Source of the DNA: Neorickettsia risticii str. Illinois
Lineage (GTDB): Bacteria > Pseudomonadota > Alphaproteobacteria > Rickettsiales > Anaplasmataceae
Length of the DNA: 64,000 nt
Reading direction: 5' to 3'
Assembly: GCF_000022525.1 (NCBI RefSeq)
Contig: NC_013009.1
Coordinates: 372,001 to 436,000 of the forward strand
The notes beneath the pieces were generated by a model. The model was not told where the DNA came from and did not search any database. It saw only the letters and a list, made by a program, of their open reading frames with translations. The position numbers and the translations under genes were made by a program. This document shows positions 19,250 through 29,409 of this stretch, one piece after another (within the stretch, counting starts at the first letter, position 1; every line of letters begins with the position of its first letter).

Positions 19250-19603
19250 ATGTCGCAAAGGTTGGCTCATAGCTCATTAAATGGTTTAGTAGGCCGTTTA
19301 GCGGAAATGATAGTGGCTCTACATCTTTCGATTAAGGGATATATGCTCTTATGTAGACGTTATAGGAATCCACATTGTGAACTTGATTTAGTCTGTATCA
19401 AGTCTGGGGTTCTACTTTTTGCAGAGGTGAAATTTCGGAGCTCGCTGCAAGCAGTCGAAACCACGGTAGATTACAGCCGTATGGAAAGGATGTATCCAGC
19501 TTCTGAGAGTTTTTGTAGTGAGTTTCAGTTGTACTACTACCTTGAAAGAATCTTTAAAGTCTTTCTCATAACCCCCTCAGTGATACAAGTTATAACGCTG
19601 TAA
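19250..19603 (+). CDS. YraN/UPF0102 family nuclease-like protein
   Basis: Small PD-(D/E)xK-fold protein of unsettled function, thought to act on nucleic acids. Diagnostic segments: NGLVGRLAEMIVALHLSIKGY, then CRRYRNPHCELDLVCIKSGVLLFAEVKFR, with ELD and EVK in the positions of the nuclease acidic/Lys residues. 117 residues, normal. The start ATG at 19250 follows an 80-base gap after lpd. Confidence 0.8.
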   Translation: MSQRLAHSSLNGLVGRLAEMIVALHLSIKGYMLLCRRYRNPHCELDLVCIKSGVLLFAEVKFRSSLQAVETTVDYSRMERMYPASESFCSEFQLYYYLERIFKVFLITPSVIQVITL

Positions 19604-19778
19604 GCTGCTGTATAATAGGTGCTAACTTTTATTAATATTTTTTTGTGTGCTATACGATTCTGGCTTTTTAGGGGAAAATTTGGAAATCTCGCAATTTCTT
19701 TAAGTAGATTAGATGACCATCGAAGATAGAGGATTTATAGGGTTCTCTACCGAGATAAAGAGCTACTTTGCGTTCCAG

Positions 19779-21092
19779 CTAGACAAGAATAATGCTTGCG
19801 ATCGAAAGGAGCACTACAAATGCCAGGATGTCCGTAAAGGAGCTAGTGATGATCGAAGATGAAAGAGCAGGGTCACCACCAAATTTCTCAATTATAAACG
19901 GAATTGCAGCCCCAAAAGATGTGGCAAGTGCAAACACAAGGGTGATAGAGATAAGAAAAGTAGATTCCAAGGCCAGATTGTGAAAGCGTAAAGCTATTAT
20001 TACTACCATTAGTGCCGACATTACGAGACCGTTGCACAGCCCTACAATCAACTCTTTTACAAAAAGGCGTAGAGCATTACCTTGACAAAATCTCTTTGTA
20101 ATTAGCGCTCTAACCGCAACTGTAGATGCTTGTATGCCTGCGTTTCCACCCATTGCAGCAATTATGGGCATAAGAATTGCAAGTTCCACGTGTTGTTGTA
20201 ATGTTAGCTGGAAAAAGCCGATTATGTAAGACGAAAAGTTGATGCTTAAGAAGGTCACTATGAGCCATTTAATTCTGCGCATTACCGTGTTTGCAACGTC
20301 TGAGTTGATGTCCGATTCTGAGACTTTACCTGCATGCAAGATATCTTCTTCTGCCTCTTCAGAGATTACGTCCACTACATCGTCTATTGAAATTACACCG
20401 ACAATGCTTTTACTTCTATCGACCACAGCGATTGAACGTAGAGAATAATCCCTAAAAAGGCGAGCTACTTCCTCCTGATCTTGACCTGTCTCTACAGTTG
20501 TTATATTTGTCTGCATCAGCGTCCTTACCAAGGATCTGCTCTTTGCACATAAGATATCATTAAGAGAGACACTCCCTATTGGGCGATTTTCCTCATCTAC
20601 AACAAAGATTTCGCTTATATATTTTGGTAGCTGCTTTTGAACACGAATAAACTGTAAAACTTGTTCTATGCTCCAGTCTTTTGGGATAACAATGAAGTCT
20701 TTGTGGATCAACCTTCCTGCACTTTCTTCAGGATAGGCAAGAATTTCCTTGATTACTTTTCCTAGTTTTGATGGGAAAAATTTAACGATCTCTTTTACAA
20801 AATCCTGTTCGATTTCCTCAAGTACATCAACTATTTCATCTACTGGAAGAGAGGTAATAATTTGTGCGAATCCTCGAACACCAACTGTCTCGACTATTCT
20901 TCTCAATAATTCAGTTGGTATCTCCGCTAAAATATAAGTATGATGAATTAAGTGCTTGTGCATGAAGTGTTCTTGAACCTCACTTTTTGCGTTTATAAAC
21001 GCATCTACAAGCTCTTTTTGATTCTGTATTCTATCTTGCTCAGGTATTTCCTCGGTAAGCTTCTTTAGGATAAGAGGGATAGTATCATTCAT
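19779..21092 (-). CDS. mgtE: Magnesium transporter MgtE
   Basis: Dimeric Mg2+ channel gated by cytosolic Mg2+. An N-terminal superhelical MgtE_N domain (to about residue 130) is followed by two CBS domains (about 135-255, including GSVSLNDIL and GVISIDDVVDVI), then five membrane helices from about residue 275 with the conserved pore segment MPIIAAMGGNAGIQASTVAVRAL and a later FGAAIPFIIEKFGGDPALSSSIITSSFTD block. 437 residues, usual. Convergent with yraN. Confidence 0.93.
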   Translation of the reverse strand: MNDTIPLILKKLTEEIPEQDRIQNQKELVDAFINAKSEVQEHFMHKHLIHHTYILAEIPTELLRRIVETVGVRGFAQIITSLPVDEIVDVLEEIEQDFVKEIVKFFPSKLGKVIKEILAYPEESAGRLIHKDFIVIPKDWSIEQVLQFIRVQKQLPKYISEIFVVDEENRPIGSVSLNDILCAKSRSLVRTLMQTNITTVETGQDQEEVARLFRDYSLRSIAVVDRSKSIVGVISIDDVVDVISEEAEEDILHAGKVSESDINSDVANTVMRRIKWLIVTFLSINFSSYIIGFFQLTLQQHVELAILMPIIAAMGGNAGIQASTVAVRALITKRFCQGNALRLFVKELIVGLCNGLVMSALMVVIIALRFHNLALESTFLISITLVFALATSFGAAIPFIIEKFGGDPALSSSIITSSFTDILAFVVLLSIASIILV

Positions 21093-21170
21093 CTTCTTAA
21101 CATTTACATCAGAATTCTCTAAAAAAGCTTATCTACCAACAAATTTCAGAGTGTCTGTGCCTGAGGGAAA

Positions 21171-21200
21171 GTGTACACCAATACTATTGTTGGTGTACAC
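21171..21200. terminator. Perfect 11 bp inverted repeat between mgtE and capsid gene
   Basis: GTGTACACCAA (21171-21181) and TTGGTGTACAC (21190-21200) enclose an 8-base loop. It lies downstream of the minus-strand capsid gene and upstream of mgtE. There is no T tail, so terminator function is uncertain; it could be an operator. Confidence 0.4.
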
Positions 21201-21264
21201 AGTTGAAACCTGGCCTAATGAAGTTTAGTCTCTAGTAAGCTAGGCACAATAGTCAAGTATTTAT

Positions 21265-22374
21265 TTAGGATTTCATTTCCAATAAAACAAAAGCCTTTGG
21301 ATTAATTACCTTTGCGCCAACCCTCTTAGTAATATAGAAAGAAACATAAGGTTTTGCGGAGTATGGGTCTCTTAAAACCCGCATTTCGCTTCTATCGACG
21401 ATTTGATATCCGCGCTTGAAATCTCCAAAAATGATTGGATATTTCTTTGCCGAGCCTTGAGATTTATCAGATGTCGGTATTATAGGCATTTCTGAGCATT
21501 CAGTAACAGGTATTCCCATTAATGTATCGGGTTGACCTACTGAAATTCCTGGCTGGAACATATAGTGTCCTGTCTGTTCATACTTCAGACCTCTTATTAA
21601 CTGGATACTCGCACTGTGCATAAGAAATGTTCCATTGACGGAAAACTCTCTTTGTAAGGAGTAATACAGATTCAGAAGATCTTCAGGAGTTATTCTGTCT
21701 TTCTCCTTGCTTGTGATCTTACAAATCTGGGTTCCGGTAGAATCTGTATTATGTTGAAGTATTCCGTGTGGTTTATTTTTTCCATCACCGGTAATAAAGG
21801 TTTCGTTTTCGAGTTGTGTAAATGCCAAAGCAGCCTGTTCAATTAACCACCTTTCTACGTTTATAGATGGATCATCAAGGACTTTTTGGGTGGTCTTTGG
21901 TTGTGTATAGAGCTCATAGGTATTTATTTCTGTTGTGATTATATGCTCTTTTGCATTGCTGTTACTTATCTCATCTTCAGAAACCCATTGTGCCTCCAAT
22001 GCATCGCCGTTGCTGATGTAGGTTATACAGTCTGTTGAGATCATATTAACAGATGCTAGTTGTCTGATAGGAGAGAGCTTCTTCATATGCTCATGGATTG
22101 AGTTAATTAAGGTATCTGCGAGCGGAAAACCATTACTCTTTATTTCAATAGAATTTGTTGAGCCCTTCTTAAGATAACTCTTGAGTTGCTTCTTATAATG
22201 ACAATCTTCGTGTATTTCGGTCGAAGTAAAAGGTCGTTTCACAGCCAAGTCATAGCCGTCTTCTAAATTTTTCAATCTTTTTTCATAACTCTGCAATCTT
22301 TCATTTTCTTTTTCTTTGAAAGATTTAATCTCTGTTTCGAGGCTTAGAAGTAAATTATTTACTGTTGTGTCCAT
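21265..22374 (-). CDS. HK97-fold phage major capsid protein (orphan)
   Basis: A structural head protein of tailed phages or gene transfer agents. An N-terminal coiled coil (residues about 10-50, the scaffold-like delta region) is followed by the capsid core: SPIRQLASVNMISTD, EAQWVSEDE, ELYTQPKTTQKVLDD, ENETFITGDGKNKPHGIL, and PDTLMGIPVTECSEMP. 369 residues matches the family, and the gene is intact. No portal, terminase, protease or tail gene is beside it; the neighbours are mgtE and addA. Best read as a remnant of a GTA or prophage locus of the kind scattered through alphaproteobacterial genomes. Confidence 0.87.
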   Translation of the reverse strand: MDTTVNNLLLSLETEIKSFKEKENERLQSYEKRLKNLEDGYDLAVKRPFTSTEIHEDCHYKKQLKSYLKKGSTNSIEIKSNGFPLADTLINSIHEHMKKLSPIRQLASVNMISTDCITYISNGDALEAQWVSEDEISNSNAKEHIITTEINTYELYTQPKTTQKVLDDPSINVERWLIEQAALAFTQLENETFITGDGKNKPHGILQHNTDSTGTQICKITSKEKDRITPEDLLNLYYSLQREFSVNGTFLMHSASIQLIRGLKYEQTGHYMFQPGISVGQPDTLMGIPVTECSEMPIIPTSDKSQGSAKKYPIIFGDFKRGYQIVDRSEMRVLRDPYSAKPYVSFYITKRVGAKVINPKAFVLLEMKS

Positions 22375-22550
22375 TTAGTTGATTATAAATGAAAAATTTA
22401 GTTTATTTCGTTTATCTGCTTATGAGGAAGCAGAACATTATTACTACATAGGAATTTAGGTCTTATGGACAAAAGTGAGTCTAAGTACATTAGGGAATGT
22501 ATTGGAGCAGTGGTACTTCAGAAGTGCTTTGGAAAGTTTTTTATAACTAT

Positions 22551-25268
22551 CTAAAGCCAAATTATTTCAGTTATTATATTCTTTTCTGGGTAGATTGCTT
22601 GCATAGCCTCTTTGTATCGATGCATTTGTTTCTCTATGGCAAGATCGATGTTTTTATCTTTTCCAGTTTTATAATCTCTAATCGTTATTGTATCCTTTTC
22701 GAATTTCACATTATCCATTCTGAGTAGCTCGCCATCGAAACAGACTTCCAGTTCGTTTTTGCCACCTGCTTTGCGATTTTTTTCAAGAAAAAGCAAAACT
22801 GTTTTTTTGATTTCATTTTTTTGCTCGCTTGACAATTCTGGAGAATACTCTTCCAGAAATAAATCTGTCCATTCTTCAGCTTTTTCAACTTTAGAAATGT
22901 ATTCGAGAATCTTATGTATTAATTCGCCCCGGACAATCTGAAAGGTCTTCTCAGAAACTTTTGTTACATCATCGATGCCATTTTCCGAGGTTTCATCTTC
23001 TTTGCAAGGAAATTTATATGAGTTTGCTAAATCACTTTCCTTGTTTTGTAGCTCTTGCGTATTTTTCTTGCAACAGTCGCTATCTCTTTCTCTGAGTAGA
23101 CTGCGGTTTTCGTGTGATCTATCTACCTTTTTTTTAATTTCTACAGGATATAGCAGATCATTTGTATGGTAATATGCTCCATCTTGATCTTGTGAGCCTA
23201 TTTTTACGATTCCGTTACTGCATGCTTCATACCAAGAATTCTTTTTAACTTGTTTACCAGTTCCCATAATGTACAATTCGTCCTCTGCACGTGTTAGGGC
23301 AACGTAGAGGAGTCTCAGGTGTTCGTATCGGAGCGATTCCTTTTTTATATTCCTAATTTCCTGTACGACTCTAATATGATTTTCGGATGAGAGGAGTGGT
23401 GTTCCATCCTCAGTAAAGAAAAAAATATCACGATTTTGTGGTACGTAATTACTGTCTACTATAAACACAATAGGTGATTGCGTACCTTTACTTCCATGAA
23501 CGGTTGAGATAGTAACACCGTTTTCGTTGTTGCTTTTGATTTTTAGACTCGCGTCTTCACCAGAAAAGATGTAAACAAAATCATGTATACATTCCTGTTC
23601 GAGCGTGTTGTCTAAAAAGATGTCAATATAATATGGGGTTTCGCTTCCATAGTGTTTGGCTAATGTATTGACAGTCCTTGCGTCAAGGACTCGTGAATAT
23701 ATGTCGAAAGTCGTGCCGTAAAGTTCAAGCCACTTCTTAAGGACTTTTCCTGCATACGTGCCACAAATCTGCTCGAACAGTCGTTCCTTTCTTTTCTCAG
23801 CTTTGAGTTTTAGTAGAGCATTGTGGCTCCAGGCAAATATAGGAGATTTTAAGAGTGTGATCAGAGCTTCATCATCGTGTTTATAGATAAGAAACTTTCC
23901 TAGATTTATAAGAAGCTCAAACAGGGGATTGTTTTTTACTGTGAATTTACCCGTAAAATTCACGGGGATATTAACTGCACTAAGCTGCGTGTAAATATGG
24001 TCAACTAAATTGGTTCTGTGTGCAACAAGGATCAATATGTCACTTCCTTTTACAGGTCTGTTCTTTGCTTTAAGCATTCTACTCCTCTTAAGCCAATTTT
24101 CTATGGTTTCCCTTATAGAAATTGCCAGTTGAAGTTCTGCATCGACTTCTCGATCTTGTAGTAACGGTATTAGTTCTATGTAGCCCGGTGCTTCAGCTCT
24201 ATTTGTATTATGGCAAATCTTTTCACTCGATGTTGTACAAAGTTGGACGTTTTCAAAGACGCTGTCAACGAATCGTAGAATAGCTGCAGATGATCTATAG
24301 GACTTTGCTGTCGTAACCTGAACAAGCTTATTTTGGGGATCTCTTTGTTTAAGTATGTCGTAAAACGCAAGATATATATCGGGACTCGCCCCCTGAAACC
24401 CATAAATGGACTGTTTGTAGTCACCAACTACGAAGATACTCTTATTATTTGTTTCATCTATGAGAAAATCCCTACAGAGATTGGATATGATATACCACTG
24501 TTTTAGGTTATTGTCTTGCGCTTCATCGAGCAGGATATGGTTTATTTTCGCGACAATTTCATAAGCATTCCATATTTCCATGTTTATAGCAGTTTCTATG
24601 ATTCCGTTATGGGAAATGTAGTGCTTTGAAATATTTTGATTAATTTCTAAAAATTCAGCGAATGCCGATAATATATCTATACTTTCCGTTGCTAATTGTT
24701 CCAGTGGATCATTCTTAAGTTTCTCGATTATTTTTCTGTAGTCTAGGTGAAAGTTACTTAGCAAAGATGCTAGCATTTCATGCAATTTTCTCTCGGTTGT
24801 GTTTTCCGCGGTTTTCTTGGAAAGTTGACACCTTTCCCAAATAAACCGTGCCAGTAATTGGCAAAACATGTGTTGGTTTTCCTCATATATTTCTTTTGAA
24901 AGATGTTGTGGGTCAGACATTCTGATTGATTGCCAGCAGAACGAGTGTAGTGTCTGTATTTGAATAAGTGCATCGGCTGTGTGTACAAGTTTCCGGACAT
25001 AATCCGGATCTTTTACAGTTCTGTTAATTGTGGAAAGCAAATACTCGTCCATCTCTGTATCATTCATTACAGAGAGCTTTCCCAGTATAGCGAAAATGCG
25101 GTTGTGCATTTCTGCTGTTGCTACCTTTGTAAAAGTTATGCACAGTATATTCTTCTCTTTGCTAACCAGCAATGATATTGCCCTCTTTACAAGCAAGGCA
25201 GTTTTGCCGCAACCGGCAGATGAATTAATCCAGACTGAGACATTGGGATCAGTAACTTTTTCTATCAT
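22551..25268 (-). CDS. addA: AddA-type helicase-nuclease
   Basis: UvrD-like ATP-dependent helicase with a C-terminal RecB-family nuclease, processing double-strand breaks with AddB. Walker A NSSAGCGKTALL near residue 15-26, Walker B LLDEAQD, motif III VGDYKQSIYGFQGA, motif V VSTVHGSKGTQSP, motif VI LLYVALTRAEDELY. The nuclease site is ELEVCFDGELLRMD and IRDYKTGK. 905 residues is shorter than the usual ~1100-1200, with a reduced insertion between helicase halves. addB is not adjacent. It lies alone between the capsid gene and mnmA, all on the minus strand. Confidence 0.85.
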   Translation of the reverse strand: MIEKVTDPNVSVWINSSAGCGKTALLVKRAISLLVSKEKNILCITFTKVATAEMHNRIFAILGKLSVMNDTEMDEYLLSTINRTVKDPDYVRKLVHTADALIQIQTLHSFCWQSIRMSDPQHLSKEIYEENQHMFCQLLARFIWERCQLSKKTAENTTERKLHEMLASLLSNFHLDYRKIIEKLKNDPLEQLATESIDILSAFAEFLEINQNISKHYISHNGIIETAINMEIWNAYEIVAKINHILLDEAQDNNLKQWYIISNLCRDFLIDETNNKSIFVVGDYKQSIYGFQGASPDIYLAFYDILKQRDPQNKLVQVTTAKSYRSSAAILRFVDSVFENVQLCTTSSEKICHNTNRAEAPGYIELIPLLQDREVDAELQLAISIRETIENWLKRSRMLKAKNRPVKGSDILILVAHRTNLVDHIYTQLSAVNIPVNFTGKFTVKNNPLFELLINLGKFLIYKHDDEALITLLKSPIFAWSHNALLKLKAEKRKERLFEQICGTYAGKVLKKWLELYGTTFDIYSRVLDARTVNTLAKHYGSETPYYIDIFLDNTLEQECIHDFVYIFSGEDASLKIKSNNENGVTISTVHGSKGTQSPIVFIVDSNYVPQNRDIFFFTEDGTPLLSSENHIRVVQEIRNIKKESLRYEHLRLLYVALTRAEDELYIMGTGKQVKKNSWYEACSNGIVKIGSQDQDGAYYHTNDLLYPVEIKKKVDRSHENRSLLRERDSDCCKKNTQELQNKESDLANSYKFPCKEDETSENGIDDVTKVSEKTFQIVRGELIHKILEYISKVEKAEEWTDLFLEEYSPELSSEQKNEIKKTVLLFLEKNRKAGGKNELEVCFDGELLRMDNVKFEKDTITIRDYKTGKDKNIDLAIEKQMHRYKEAMQAIYPEKNIITEIIWL

Positions 25269-25376
25269 TTGTCATAGCTATAGCAAGTGATACCGTTCAG
25301 GTAACCATGACAGAGCACCAAAAGATGTGCAATAGGTGGATAAGTAACGCTGAAAGAATTTTGATGTGAGACATGA

Positions 25377-26483
25377 TCATATGATCCATCCACCGCCCAA
25401 TACTTTACTTCCATGATACATAACACAAGCTTGGCCAGGAGCTATAGCACATTTGGGTTCCTCAGCTAGGGAGACCTTTAGGAGATCACTACTTGGATAA
25501 AGATATCCTTTTACCGTATCAGCGCCAGAACGCAGTTTGACCTCGCATTCTAGTCCAGCGGTTAATTCTTTTCCATCAAGCCAGTTTACTTCTTTCACGT
25601 AAAGTGAACGTTGTTGCAATTTATCACGTGTGCCAACAATTATGATGTTATTCTGAGCATCAATTTTTACTACATACAGTGGAGTAGGAGATGATAATTG
25701 TAAGCCGTGTCTTTGCCCAATGGTATAATGAATTGTTCCATTGTGTGTGCCGAGGACTTCTCCATTTGTTGAGAGTATTTTTCCTGGTTTCTGTGCATCC
25801 GGCCTAAATTTCTTTATCACATCCGCATAAGATTTTCCATTTACAAAACAAATATCCTGGCTTTCTGGTTTTTCCGAGATATCCACACTTAGTTTTCTAG
25901 CTAAGTCTCTTGTTTCGCTTTTTTTAAGATTTCCTAAGGGGAAGCGGAGAAATTCTAATTGTTCACGTGTAGTATTGAAGAGAAAATAGCTTTGATCTTT
26001 TGAAGGATCGATACCTTTATGGAGCTCTACACCATTTGTTGTGGTTAGTCGCCTTACATAGTGACCGGTTACGAGTGCATCGACGGATAGATTTTTAGCA
26101 ATTTTCATGAGATCCCTAAACTTTACTGTCTGGTTGCACTTTACACATGGTATAGGAGTCTCTCCTCTGAGATACGACTTTGCAAAGTCTTCTATCACTT
26201 CTTTTCTGAAAGTTTCCTCCATATTTACCACGTAGTGTAAAAAGCCGAATTGGGCTGCCACACGTTTTGCGTCAAATATGTCCGACCCTGCACAGCAAGT
26301 TTTTCTGTTTGTTTGCGTGGAAGTGGAATTACTATGAAGTTGTAATGTTACTCCTATGACCTTGTAGCCAGCTCTATGTAGATAAGCGGCAACGGTTGAG
26401 CTATCCACACCACCCGACATAGCAACCATTACTTTTATGTCACGAGATGCTTTTCCGGGAATGATTTCTACAAGTTCTTGCAT
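25377..26483 (-). CDS. mnmA: tRNA-specific 2-thiouridylase MnmA
   Basis: Thiolates U34 of Lys, Glu and Gln tRNAs. PP-loop AMSGGVDSSTVAAYL, catalytic Cys in IPCVKCNQTVKF, SEKPESQDICFV and the second Cys in the C-terminal domain (EVKLRSGADT then CAIAPGQACVMY). About 368 residues. Start: ATG at 26483 is preferred over a GTG at 26492. Confidence 0.93.
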   Translation of the reverse strand: MQELVEIIPGKASRDIKVMVAMSGGVDSSTVAAYLHRAGYKVIGVTLQLHSNSTSTQTNRKTCCAGSDIFDAKRVAAQFGFLHYVVNMEETFRKEVIEDFAKSYLRGETPIPCVKCNQTVKFRDLMKIAKNLSVDALVTGHYVRRLTTTNGVELHKGIDPSKDQSYFLFNTTREQLEFLRFPLGNLKKSETRDLARKLSVDISEKPESQDICFVNGKSYADVIKKFRPDAQKPGKILSTNGEVLGTHNGTIHYTIGQRHGLQLSSPTPLYVVKIDAQNNIIIVGTRDKLQQRSLYVKEVNWLDGKELTAGLECEVKLRSGADTVKGYLYPSSDLLKVSLAEEPKCAIAPGQACVMYHGSKVLGGGWII

Positions 26484-26633
26484 TAATTTCACAAACAGTT
26501 AACGAGCTATTATAACAGGATCATGATCTTGCTTAACACCCGATTAATATGTCCCTGTTTTACAATTTAAATTTGTTGTTTATTCTATGTGCTGTACTAA
26601 CGATGGAGTTGTTTCTGTAGAAGGGAATTAAAT

Positions 26634-26804
26634 ATGGAAAAAATTATTCGCTACACATCCAGTACTAGAGTTGCCTGTTATGGAGAAGAAAATTCAATGC
26701 ATCCACTTGTTTACCTAGATCTGCAAAGGGACGGGCGGGTTACTTGTCCTTACTGTGGTGCTATATTTGTTCACAGGGGTACAAATGATGACTCAGAGAC
26801 GTAA
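26634..26804 (+). CDS. Small CHCC-type zinc-finger protein
   Basis: A 56-residue protein of the zinc-finger family related to the mitochondrial complex I subunit NDUFS6. Metal ligands: Cys in TRVACYGEE, His in NSMHPLVYLDL, and the CPYC pair in GRVTCPYCGAIF. A good GGGAAT/AAGGG-type leader precedes the ATG. The gene overlaps the dnaQ start by about 20 bases, implying translational coupling. In alphaproteobacteria such proteins are found as short, isolated genes; a role in respiratory complex assembly is inferred from the mitochondrial relative. Confidence 0.8.
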   Translation: MEKIIRYTSSTRVACYGEENSMHPLVYLDLQRDGRVTCPYCGAIFVHRGTNDDSET

Positions 26805-27474
26805 AGTTATTCTAGATACCGAGACCACAGGTCTCGATATGAAGAATGGAGATCGTGTCATTGAAATTGGCTGTGTCGAGATGGTGGATTTTCGAATTAC
26901 AGGCGAAATCTTTCATATTTATTTGAATCCTGAGCGTGAGATTTCAAAAGAGGCAACACGTGTACACGGTATCACTTTTGAGCAACTTGCTGATAGTCCA
27001 AAGTTCATCGATATAGCAGATGATTTTCTACAATTTATAGGTTCATCAGAAATAGTCGCTCATAACGCAAGTTTCGACATCCGTTTTCTCAATTCTGAAC
27101 TTATTCGTGCAAGGCAGAGAAGATTGATCAAATTGGAAAATGTTATAGATACTCTTGCTATGGCGAGAAAGATATTTCCAGGTTCTCCGGCTTCATTAGA
27201 TGCACTATGTAGGAGATTTAGAATTTCACTTGAGCAGAGAGAGTTCCACGGAGCTCTATTGGATGCGCAGCTTTTAGCTCGTGTTTACATAGAATTGAGT
27301 AAGGGTAGTCAGGTTAGTATGAGCTTTTTAGAAGGATCTAGCGCAAGTTCTGAGAAAAAAATGTTCAAAGAACGCGAGAAGCTCATTATTACGCCTGAGG
27401 AGTCGCTTGCGCATAGTGAACTGATCAAGCGCCTTAAAGATCCTCTTTGGGATGAAATTTTGGTGGAAGAATAA
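26785..27474 (+). CDS. dnaQ: DNA polymerase III epsilon subunit (proofreading exonuclease)
   Basis: DEDDh 3'-5' exonuclease. Motif ExoI LDTETTGLD, ExoII HNASFDIRFLNSEL, ExoIII HGALLDAQLLARVY. About 229 residues, with a short C-terminal tail for polymerase contact. The start ATG at 26785 follows AGGGGT and lies inside the end of the zinc-finger gene; an in-frame GTG at 26755 is less likely. Confidence 0.93.
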   Translation: MMTQRRKVILDTETTGLDMKNGDRVIEIGCVEMVDFRITGEIFHIYLNPEREISKEATRVHGITFEQLADSPKFIDIADDFLQFIGSSEIVAHNASFDIRFLNSELIRARQRRLIKLENVIDTLAMARKIFPGSPASLDALCRRFRISLEQREFHGALLDAQLLARVYIELSKGSQVSMSFLEGSSASSEKKMFKEREKLIITPEESLAHSELIKRLKDPLWDEILVEE

Positions 27475-27687
27475 GAGTCATCTACCGATAGAAGTCTGCT
27501 TTAACTCGGTTTTTTTGACTAGTATACGCTGTGTATTTATCTTCAGTTTCAGCTTTATCTACTGTGAGTGCGAAAGGTGGTTTAGTGGTTATTTTCTTTC
27601 TTTTAAGAGCACAAAGCTTATGGTGATTTCTATGACCTACATATCCAAGACTGGACAAGAATGCTAAAACACTTGGTTTAATTTTCT

Positions 27688-29334
27688 GTGATTAGTGTGA
27701 TAACGCCTGAAGAGAAATTGTCTGCTCTAAGGAGAATAATGGAAGATAAAGGGATAGAGGGTTTTCTTATAACTATTAGTGATGAATTCTTACTTGAATC
27801 TCCTCTTCCCTATAATAACCGCCTTAAATGGCTTACTGGATTTTGTGGATCGTTTGCTATGGTCCTCATTACTTGCGAGAAGGCGTATTTCTTTACTGAT
27901 TCTAGGTATTTGATTCAAGCAAAGCTTGAAGTTTCTGAAATATATACGCGCCTGCAGTTTAGTCTTGCTGAAATTGAGCGTGTGATAAAGGAGAATTGTA
28001 TTCGGAGAATTTGTTACGATTCAAGATTGCTTAACCGAGCTATATTGAGCTTCTTCCGGTGTCAGATGGAGCCTTTAAATTGGAATCCCATTGATTCCCT
28101 CTGGGATAGAGACACAATTTCTGTTGGAAAGGTCGTAGTTCACCCACTTTGTTATGCAGGGTTATCTAGTCAGGAAAAGTGCAAACAAATTATCAACGTA
28201 ACAGGTGGAAATAACTATTTTTTTTCTAATTCAGAATCCGTATGCTGGTTAGCAAATATACGTGGTTCGGATCTTGAATATACACCTGTAGTTTGCTGTA
28301 GAGCCATTCTTTATTCAAATGGGTTGCTGAGGATCTTTCTACGTGGCCAAGTAGAGGATCTACCTTTGTTGGAAAGTCATATAGAGATTTTGCGATTGGA
28401 AGAATTACAGTTTTACTTGACCCAGTTAAAATCGGTAGCTCTAGATGAGCAGAAGATAAATATTTACTACTTAAATCTAATAAAAGATACAGATGTGCAA
28501 ATTACTCATCTGCAGGATCCATCGGTTATTATGAGAGCTTGCAAGAACCGCATAGAACTTGAAGGTAGTATAGCAGCTCATAAAAGAGATGGCTTGGCTC
28601 TGACAAAGTTTTTAAACTGGCTAAAAGTAAATGAGTCTTCAGATGAATTAGCATCAGCAGAGATGCTATTAAGTTTTAGAAAAGAGCAGGATCTGTTTTT
28701 TTCCCTAAGTTTTCCTACGATTTCTGCATTTGGTCCACATGGTGCGATAGTTCACTATACTCCCTCTAAAAAGAGCAATCTGCAGTTCAAACCCGGAAAT
28801 CTATACCTGCTCGACTCCGGTGCTCAGTATTTGGATGGCACCACAGACGTGACACGTACTGTTGCAATAGGGGAACCAACTGAAGAACAAAAGTTTTATT
28901 ATACTGTTGTCCTGAAGGCGCACATTGGGCTTGCTAAAGCTGTGTTTCCAGTTGGTACTACTGGTAGACAGTTAGATGTACTGGCTAGATCTCACCTGTG
29001 GAGTTACAAACTGGATTATGCTCATGGTACTGGTCATGGGGTTGGAAGCTTTCTTAATGTTCATGAAGGGCCGCATTCATTTGGAAGTGAGGTTCCGTTA
29101 AAAGTAGGTATGATTATTTCAAATGAACCTGGTCTCTATTTAGAAGGGAAATATGGCATAAGACTTGAGAATCTTATGTATGTCAAAGAAGCTGGAGATG
29201 GTTTTTTGAGTTTTGCTCCTCTTACTCTTGTTAATTTTGATGAGAATCTAATACGACATGATATGCTTTCCGATGGTGAATCACAGTGGCTAGAAGATTA
29301 TTCGTATTTAGTCAGGACAATACATAAGTGTTAG
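27688..29334 (+). CDS. pepP: Xaa-Pro aminopeptidase (M24B)
   Basis: Cleaves N-terminal residues before proline. The first half is the creatinase-like N-terminal domains; the C-terminal pita-bread domain holds all metal ligands: Asp in LDSGAQYLDGTTDVTRT (two Asp), His in HGTGHGVGSFLNVHE, Glu in ISNEPGLYLEGKYGIRLEN (two Glu). 548 residues puts it in the longer, eukaryote-like aminopeptidase P group seen in alphaproteobacteria. The start is GTG at 27688. 213 bases separate it from dnaQ. Confidence 0.92.
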   Translation: MISVITPEEKLSALRRIMEDKGIEGFLITISDEFLLESPLPYNNRLKWLTGFCGSFAMVLITCEKAYFFTDSRYLIQAKLEVSEIYTRLQFSLAEIERVIKENCIRRICYDSRLLNRAILSFFRCQMEPLNWNPIDSLWDRDTISVGKVVVHPLCYAGLSSQEKCKQIINVTGGNNYFFSNSESVCWLANIRGSDLEYTPVVCCRAILYSNGLLRIFLRGQVEDLPLLESHIEILRLEELQFYLTQLKSVALDEQKINIYYLNLIKDTDVQITHLQDPSVIMRACKNRIELEGSIAAHKRDGLALTKFLNWLKVNESSDELASAEMLLSFRKEQDLFFSLSFPTISAFGPHGAIVHYTPSKKSNLQFKPGNLYLLDSGAQYLDGTTDVTRTVAIGEPTEEQKFYYTVVLKAHIGLAKAVFPVGTTGRQLDVLARSHLWSYKLDYAHGTGHGVGSFLNVHEGPHSFGSEVPLKVGMIISNEPGLYLEGKYGIRLENLMYVKEAGDGFLSFAPLTLVNFDENLIRHDMLSDGESQWLEDYSYLVRTIHKC

Positions 29335-29398
29335 CACTTTTCTCTTTGAAAAAGCAAAGCAACGTACCTAGAAAACAACAAGTTAGGTCTAAAAGTGC
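29333..29398. terminator. Inverted repeat between convergent genes
   Basis: GCACTTTT (29333-29340) and AAAAGTGC (29391-29398) bracket an inner ACCTA...TTAGGT pair. It sits between the pepP stop and the end of the minus-strand hydrolase gene and could terminate both. Confidence 0.45.
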
Positions 29399-29409
29399 GC
29401 GCGGTTTAC

